A program made the translations under genes and the position numbers. A DNA stretch of 8,228 nt, from the NCBI GenBank assembly GCA_031273705.1, contig JAISRJ010000079.1:1-8228 (forward strand), written 5' to 3'. The notes under the pieces were generated by a model that saw only the letters and a program-made list of their open reading frames with translations, ran no database searches and was not told where the DNA came from. Each line of letters starts with the position of its first letter. Position 1 is the stretch's first letter. Shown one piece after another: positions 5,444-8,228 of the stretch. This DNA comes from Clostridiales bacterium (lineage in GTDB: Bacteria > Bacillota > Clostridia > Lachnospirales > WQUN01).

Positions 5444-6295
5444 ATGGCGCGCAAGGGTAAGGTTGGCATAGACTATTTTCCGTTCGATACGGATTTTTTC
5501 GGCAACGATAAAATACAGCTTATCGAAGGTGAATTTGGCATGTCCGGCGGATATATCGCGGTCAGGCTGCTTTGCAAAATATACAAGGAAGGATACTTCT
5601 ACAAATGGGGTGCCGACGAATGTCTAATCTTTAAAAAAAGTTTGGGTATTGAAGGCGTTTCGACAAGTTTGATTAATGAAGTTGTAAACGGGTTGGTAAG
5701 GCGTGGTTTTTTTGACAAAACCGTATTTACACAGTTCGGGATTTTGACTTCAAGGGGTATCCAGAACCGGTATTTTGAAGCAGTGAGACGTTATAAATCC
5801 GTGCCTGTTTTTCGAGAATTTCTGCTTGTGGACGTGTCGAAAATGATTAATGTATACATTTTAGCGTTAAATGTTGACATTAATTCGTTAAATGTTGACA
5901 TTAATCCACAAATAGAGATAGAGAAAGAGAAAGAAAAGAAAAAAGAAAAATTTAAAAAAGAAAATTTTGATTTTTCGTTTCTGGAAAATGATTTTGAGAA
6001 ACCGTTTTCGGACTGGCTTGAGTACAAAAAAGGACGCAGGGAGACTTACAAAACCCAGAAATCCATAGAGATGTGCTACGAAAAACTGAAAAAACTTTCC
6101 GGCGGCTCGCCCGAAATTGCAATGGAAATTGTGAAACAGTCGATGGCAGCTAATTACATGGGGCTGTTCGCATTAAAAAATCATTCCGGCGGCGCGGCGG
6201 CTACTCCCGCCGTCCCTGCAAAAAAATCGACTCTCGACCATGTTTCGGGCGTTCTGGGAGATGTCCTGACGGACTATCGGAACGGCGACTACTAA
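5444..6295 (+). CDS. DUF4373 (Lin1244/Lin1753-type) phage replication initiator-like protein
   Basis: Residues 1 to about 115 match the DUF4373 / Lin1244-Lin1753 N-terminal domain: GIDYFPFDTDFFGNDKIQLI, then GMSGGYIAVRLLCKIYKEGYF and a winged-helix-like part ending VVNGLVRRGFFD..LTSRGIQNRYFEA. Residues 130-175 form a repetitive then highly charged linker (NVYI/NVDI/NVDI, then EKEKEKKKEK). Residues 184-245 form a helical C-terminal domain, with SDWLEYKKGRRETYKTQ and a long helix running through EIVKQSMAANYMGLFAL, like the C-termini of phage replication and DnaD-like proteins. DUF4373 proteins are generally taken to be phage replication proteins that bind origin DNA. The gene follows the methyltransferase by 14 bases and precedes a likely partner gene. 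Repeats inside the linker-coding part look like origin iterons. A tail rich in Ala and Pro (GGAAATPAVPAKK) leads to a short end helix. Confidence 0.85.
   Translation: MARKGKVGIDYFPFDTDFFGNDKIQLIEGEFGMSGGYIAVRLLCKIYKEGYFYKWGADECLIFKKSLGIEGVSTSLINEVVNGLVRRGFFDKTVFTQFGILTSRGIQNRYFEAVRRYKSVPVFREFLLVDVSKMINVYILALNVDINSLNVDINPQIEIEKEKEKKKEKFKKENFDFSFLENDFEKPFSDWLEYKKGRRETYKTQKSIEMCYEKLKKLSGGSPEIAMEIVKQSMAANYMGLFALKNHSGGAAATPAVPAKKSTLDHVSGVLGDVLTDYRNGDY
5849..5902. repeat. Three 21-bp-spaced dyads, candidate origin iterons
   Basis: The dyad AATGT-NN-ACATT occurs three times at an exact 21-bp period: 5849-5860 (centre AT, fully palindromic), 5870-5881 and 5891-5902 (centre TG). The last two lie in a longer 20-base identical direct repeat (5865-5884 and 5886-5905). 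The period is two DNA helical turns, so the sites would face the same side of the helix. They sit in the linker-coding middle of the DUF4373 gene, followed by a pure-purine run. This is the layout of lambda-type origins inside the initiator gene. The period is also seven codons, so they encode a heptad (NVYI, NVDI, NVDI), and a protein-level cause cannot be excluded. Confidence 0.65.
5920..5950 (+). other. 31-base pure-purine run, candidate origin unwinding region
   Basis: Bases 5920-5950 are all A or G on the + strand and are followed by an A/T-rich stretch with oligo-A and oligo-T runs to about 5975. The run begins 17 bases after the third dyad. Strand-asymmetric A-rich DNA next to iterons is where strand opening starts in lambda-type origins. 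The same bases encode the EKEKEKKKEK linker, so the skew may simply reflect lysine and glutamate codons. Confidence 0.4.
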
Positions 6296-6304
6296 CGTAA
6301 AAAA

Positions 6305-7048
6305 ATGATTAAAAATGAGTTAAAAAAATTTGAAATGAGTACGGAAATAGCATTAATCAGGCAAAGCCTGATAGGAACAAAAATCAGAGAATGCGACGAT
6401 GCGACGATTATGGAATCTCTGGCGGTTATTGTCGCGGCAATGTTTGCCACTGCGGGACAGAAGCCCGAAAAAAAAGACGTCAAGATGATATGCCGCGAAG
6501 TCTGCAAAGATTTGAAAAACAGGTACAAGGGCTTAACTCTTGACGAAGTGAAAATTGCCTGCGACAACGGCGTCAGAGGCGACTACGGCGATTATTTCGG
6601 AATTAACGTCGTCAGCATAAACAAGTGGCTGAAAGCGTATTATTATTCCGAAGAACGTCAGCGGGCGCAAAGGGAAAAACTTTTCAAAGGCTTGCCGCAG
6701 CGCACGGCATTGACCGCCGATGAGATTTTGCAAATCAAAGTCAATGCGTACCGCGAGGCTTACGGGCTTGCGGCGGCAGGGAAGTATGTTCCTGATTTGG
6801 GAAATCTTGTCTATAATTTCCTTGACAGTCGCGGTAAAATAAGTTTCACGAAAGAAGAAAAGCTCGTCTTTGTCGAACGCGCCAGAGCCGAACTCGAAAC
6901 CGAAGCGAAGGAAAGGGCGCGGGAAGCCCTTGCGCCCGTCCGGATTGATTCCGTTATCGCACGGATAACCGACACGGGAATAATTCAGAGAGCGAAACGG
7001 ATTGCTCTGAATGAACATTTCAGACGAATTTTAGAAAAAGAAAAATAA
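6305..7048 (+). CDS. Hypothetical phage replication-associated protein (possible helicase loader)
   Basis: This is a 247-residue, mostly helical protein with many charged residues and no membrane segment. Notable parts are a helix ESLAVIVAAMFATAG (about 38-52), KKDVKMICREVCKDLKNRYKGL, and the striking segment NGVRGDYGDYFGINVVSINKWLKAYYYSEER (about 88-118), which I recall as a recurrent pattern in proteins of Bacteroidetes phages and mobile elements. The C-terminal half is a long alternation of acidic and basic helices ending RRILEKEK. It starts 9 bases after the DUF4373 gene with an A-rich leader (cgtaaaaaaATG). Met11 at 6335 is an alternative start. Initiator genes are often followed by a helicase loader gene, so that role is plausible by position. 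I see no Walker A motif, so it is not a DnaC-type ATPase. Function remains unassigned. Confidence 0.75.
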   Translation: MIKNELKKFEMSTEIALIRQSLIGTKIRECDDATIMESLAVIVAAMFATAGQKPEKKDVKMICREVCKDLKNRYKGLTLDEVKIACDNGVRGDYGDYFGINVVSINKWLKAYYYSEERQRAQREKLFKGLPQRTALTADEILQIKVNAYREAYGLAAAGKYVPDLGNLVYNFLDSRGKISFTKEEKLVFVERARAELETEAKERAREALAPVRIDSVIARITDTGIIQRAKRIALNEHFRRILEKEK

Positions 7049-7068
7049 TTAAAAATTAAATAATAAAA

Positions 7069-7494
7069 ATGAAAGATTATGCAATTTTAAAATCGGTTCT
7101 TGAAAAATGCCTCAGAATGGATATATACGATGACGATATTGACAGGATGAGAGAACTCATCGAAATCTGTAAAGAAGAAATGAAGCTCGGATTTGATGAA
7201 GAAAAAAGAAAACTGAACGGAGAAGAGTCAAATTATTTCTATCGCATGGTAAACAGACATCTGCCTGTCACGAAAGACCATGCGGTAGATAAAAAAATCA
7301 GAGCTATTAAAAATGATTTTATCTACAATCACATGAGCAAAGAATTGTTCAATTCGATATTGTTTTATCATTATTCTGAAAATAAGGAAAACACAATGAT
7401 AGGAAGAACATTCCTTGATGCTATACAGCAAAATTTAGAAGAAGAATTTACAAATTATAAAATAAACAAATTATATGCAACCACTGAACAGTAA
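7069..7494 (+). CDS. Hypothetical protein (141 aa)
   Basis: This 141-residue, almost wholly helical acidic protein has segments DDDIDRMRELIEICKEEM (about 21-38), ESNYFYRMVNRHLPVTKDHA (about 52-71) and LFNSILFYHYSENKENTMIG (about 93-112). There is no membrane segment, signal peptide or cysteine/histidine metal cluster. I do not recognise it. The start at 7069 follows the previous gene by 20 bases of nearly pure A/T (aaaaattaaataataaaaATG), a typical Bacteroidetes leader. The last 20 bases overlap the start of the next gene in another frame. It belongs to the same run of early genes as the replication pair, but nothing visible links it to a particular step. Confidence 0.7.
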   Translation: MKDYAILKSVLEKCLRMDIYDDDIDRMRELIEICKEEMKLGFDEEKRKLNGEESNYFYRMVNRHLPVTKDHAVDKKIRAIKNDFIYNHMSKELFNSILFYHYSENKENTMIGRTFLDAIQQNLEEEFTNYKINKLYATTEQ

Positions 7495-7723
7495 GTCGTT
7501 ATTAGCATTTGTTTTCGGACAAATGGAAAAGTTAGACAATAAAGAGATTTCAATAGAAGAAGCGAAAGCGCAGGCAAGTTTGGCAAAGCAGGCAAACAAC
7601 TTATTTAAGTACGAGCTTGAACGGGCAAAAACCATGATGGATATTTCCGAGTTTAACAAGAACTCCAGTTCAAAAATTGAATTGCGGGAAATCGAAAGTA
7701 AGAAATTTGACAATACTATTTAA
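7475..7723 (+). CDS. Hypothetical phage protein (82 aa)
   Basis: The protein is 82 residues and starts MQPLNSKSLLAFVFGQMEKL, followed by a long helix-forming region (NKEISIEEAKAQASLAKQANNLFKYELERAKTMM split across 22-55) and an end SSSKIELREIESKKFDN. I recall closely similar small proteins in Bacteroidetes phages and prophages, annotated only as hypothetical. The alanine- and glutamine-rich helix with ordered charged residues suggests a coiled coil or helical dimer. It overlaps the previous gene by 20 bases in a different frame, which favours translational coupling. Start 7475 is preferred because it is the first ATG of the open frame and gives the conserved-looking N-terminus. No function can be stated. 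Confidence 0.75.
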   Translation: MQPLNSKSLLAFVFGQMEKLDNKEISIEEAKAQASLAKQANNLFKYELERAKTMMDISEFNKNSSSKIELREIESKKFDNTI

Positions 7724-7726
7724 ATT

Positions 7727-8228
7727 ATGAAAAAAGAAATGGAATATGTAGAAATCGCCTTCCAGTGGAAAATCAACGGCAGGCTGTGTAAGCAGAAAAA
7801 GAAATGTCTTTATTCAAGAGGACGTTCGACATCGGTTTTCGACTTGGAAGATGCGGCGATAGCCATGTTTATGTGGGACAGAATATGTAACGGCGGCACA
7901 ACCTTCGCTGACGAAGCACTGTCGGGCTTGGAAGAAATACTTCCGGCAAAAGAGGGCGTTACTGCCAAAAGTTTGCTGGAGAAATACTGGATACACTCCG
8001 ACAGGACGATTCAAGAGGAGTTTGACAAATACGCGAAAATAAATACCGACGAACACGGGTGGTGCAAAACGTATGACGAATACATGAAATATGTAATTTG
8101 TAATTTGATGAATCACTTTTTGAGGTCGATATTGCCCGTAAAACAGGGGCTGCTCTATTATCTGTTCAAATATCTGGAGCGTGAATCATTTGAAGAGTTG
8201 CGGAAAGACATTCAAGAAATACCTGAAC
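7727..8228 (+). CDS. Hypothetical protein, cut by the window end (partial)
   Basis: ATG 7727 follows the previous stop by 3 bases, and the frame stays open to the last base, giving 167 residues with no stop seen. The protein starts MKKEMEYVEIAFQWKINGRL. After a basic, strand-like N-terminal part (KQKKKCLYSRGRSTSVFD) comes a helical part, DLEDAAIAMFMWDRICNG, and further helices (SLLEKYWIHSDRTIQEEFDKY, YDEYMKYVICNLMNHFLRS, LYYLFKYLERESFEELRKDI), quoted here in pieces. I do not recognise a family. Met5 at 7739 is an alternative start. A single-frame read of this length with sensible composition, in line with the upstream genes, supports a real gene. An antisense frame at 7814-8116 is judged a shadow. 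Confidence 0.7.
   Translation, partial: MKKEMEYVEIAFQWKINGRLCKQKKKCLYSRGRSTSVFDLEDAAIAMFMWDRICNGGTTFADEALSGLEEILPAKEGVTAKSLLEKYWIHSDRTIQEEFDKYAKINTDEHGWCKTYDEYMKYVICNLMNHFLRSILPVKQGLLYYLFKYLERESFEELRKDIQEIPE

Noticed and set aside
6533..7018. 161-residue antisense reading frame
   Set aside because: It lies fully inside the + strand gene at 6305-7048, has no recognisable pattern, and every supported gene is on the + strand. It is most likely a codon-structure shadow.
7814..8116. 100-residue antisense reading frame near the right end
   Set aside because: The + strand frame from 7727 is open through the complete region, follows the previous gene by 3 bases, and has more natural composition.
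1..8228. CRISPR array, tRNA or rRNA genes
   Set aside because: No regularly spaced repeat with unique spacers was seen (the only tandem repeat is the 21-bp set), and no clover-leaf or rRNA-like sequence was noticed by eye.

Overview
The window looks like part of the early or replication region of a tailed phage or prophage, most likely from a Bacteroidetes host. All supported genes lie on the + strand and are tightly packed, with gaps of a few bases or start/stop overlaps. Their starts are preceded by A/T-rich leaders (for example ttaacaATG and aataaaaATG) rather than Shine-Dalgarno sequences, which is typical of Bacteroidetes. The families that can be recognised (DUF4373 replication protein, DUF5131-type radical SAM protein, phage PUA/ASCH-like protein, phage DNMT3-like C5 methyltransferase) are common in phage and mobile-element genomes. 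No structural, packaging, integrase or lysis gene is visible, so free phage versus prophage cannot be decided.

Layout. Bases 1-891 hold the tail of an unknown gene and a 246-aa phage protein that faintly resembles DUF2303. A 130-bp gap (892-1021) contains a terminator-like hairpin. Bases 1022-3233 hold a radical SAM protein, two small unknown proteins (one of 46 aa), and two proteins that look like PUA/ASCH-fold phage proteins. Bases 3240-5429 encode a DNA cytosine-5 methyltransferase interrupted by a 342-aa intein with a LAGLIDADG endonuclease domain. Bases 5444-7048 encode a DUF4373 replication-initiator-like protein and a second protein in the position expected of a helicase loader. Bases 7069-8228 encode three unknown proteins, the last cut by the window end.

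Two points stand out. First, the intein sits exactly at the methyltransferase active site: the +1 residue needed for splicing is the catalytic cysteine of motif IV, so the enzyme should be inactive until the intein removes itself. Second, the middle of the DUF4373 gene carries three AATGT-NN-ACATT dyads at an exact 21-bp period, followed by a 31-base pure-purine run and an A/T-rich stretch. That arrangement resembles the lambda origin inside gene O and suggests an origin embedded in the initiator gene.

How the genes may work together (inference): the radical SAM protein, the two PUA/ASCH-like proteins and the methyltransferase may form a nucleic-acid modification and recognition group, while the DUF4373 protein and its downstream partner start replication. 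No completely new multi-gene defence or mobility system is evident.
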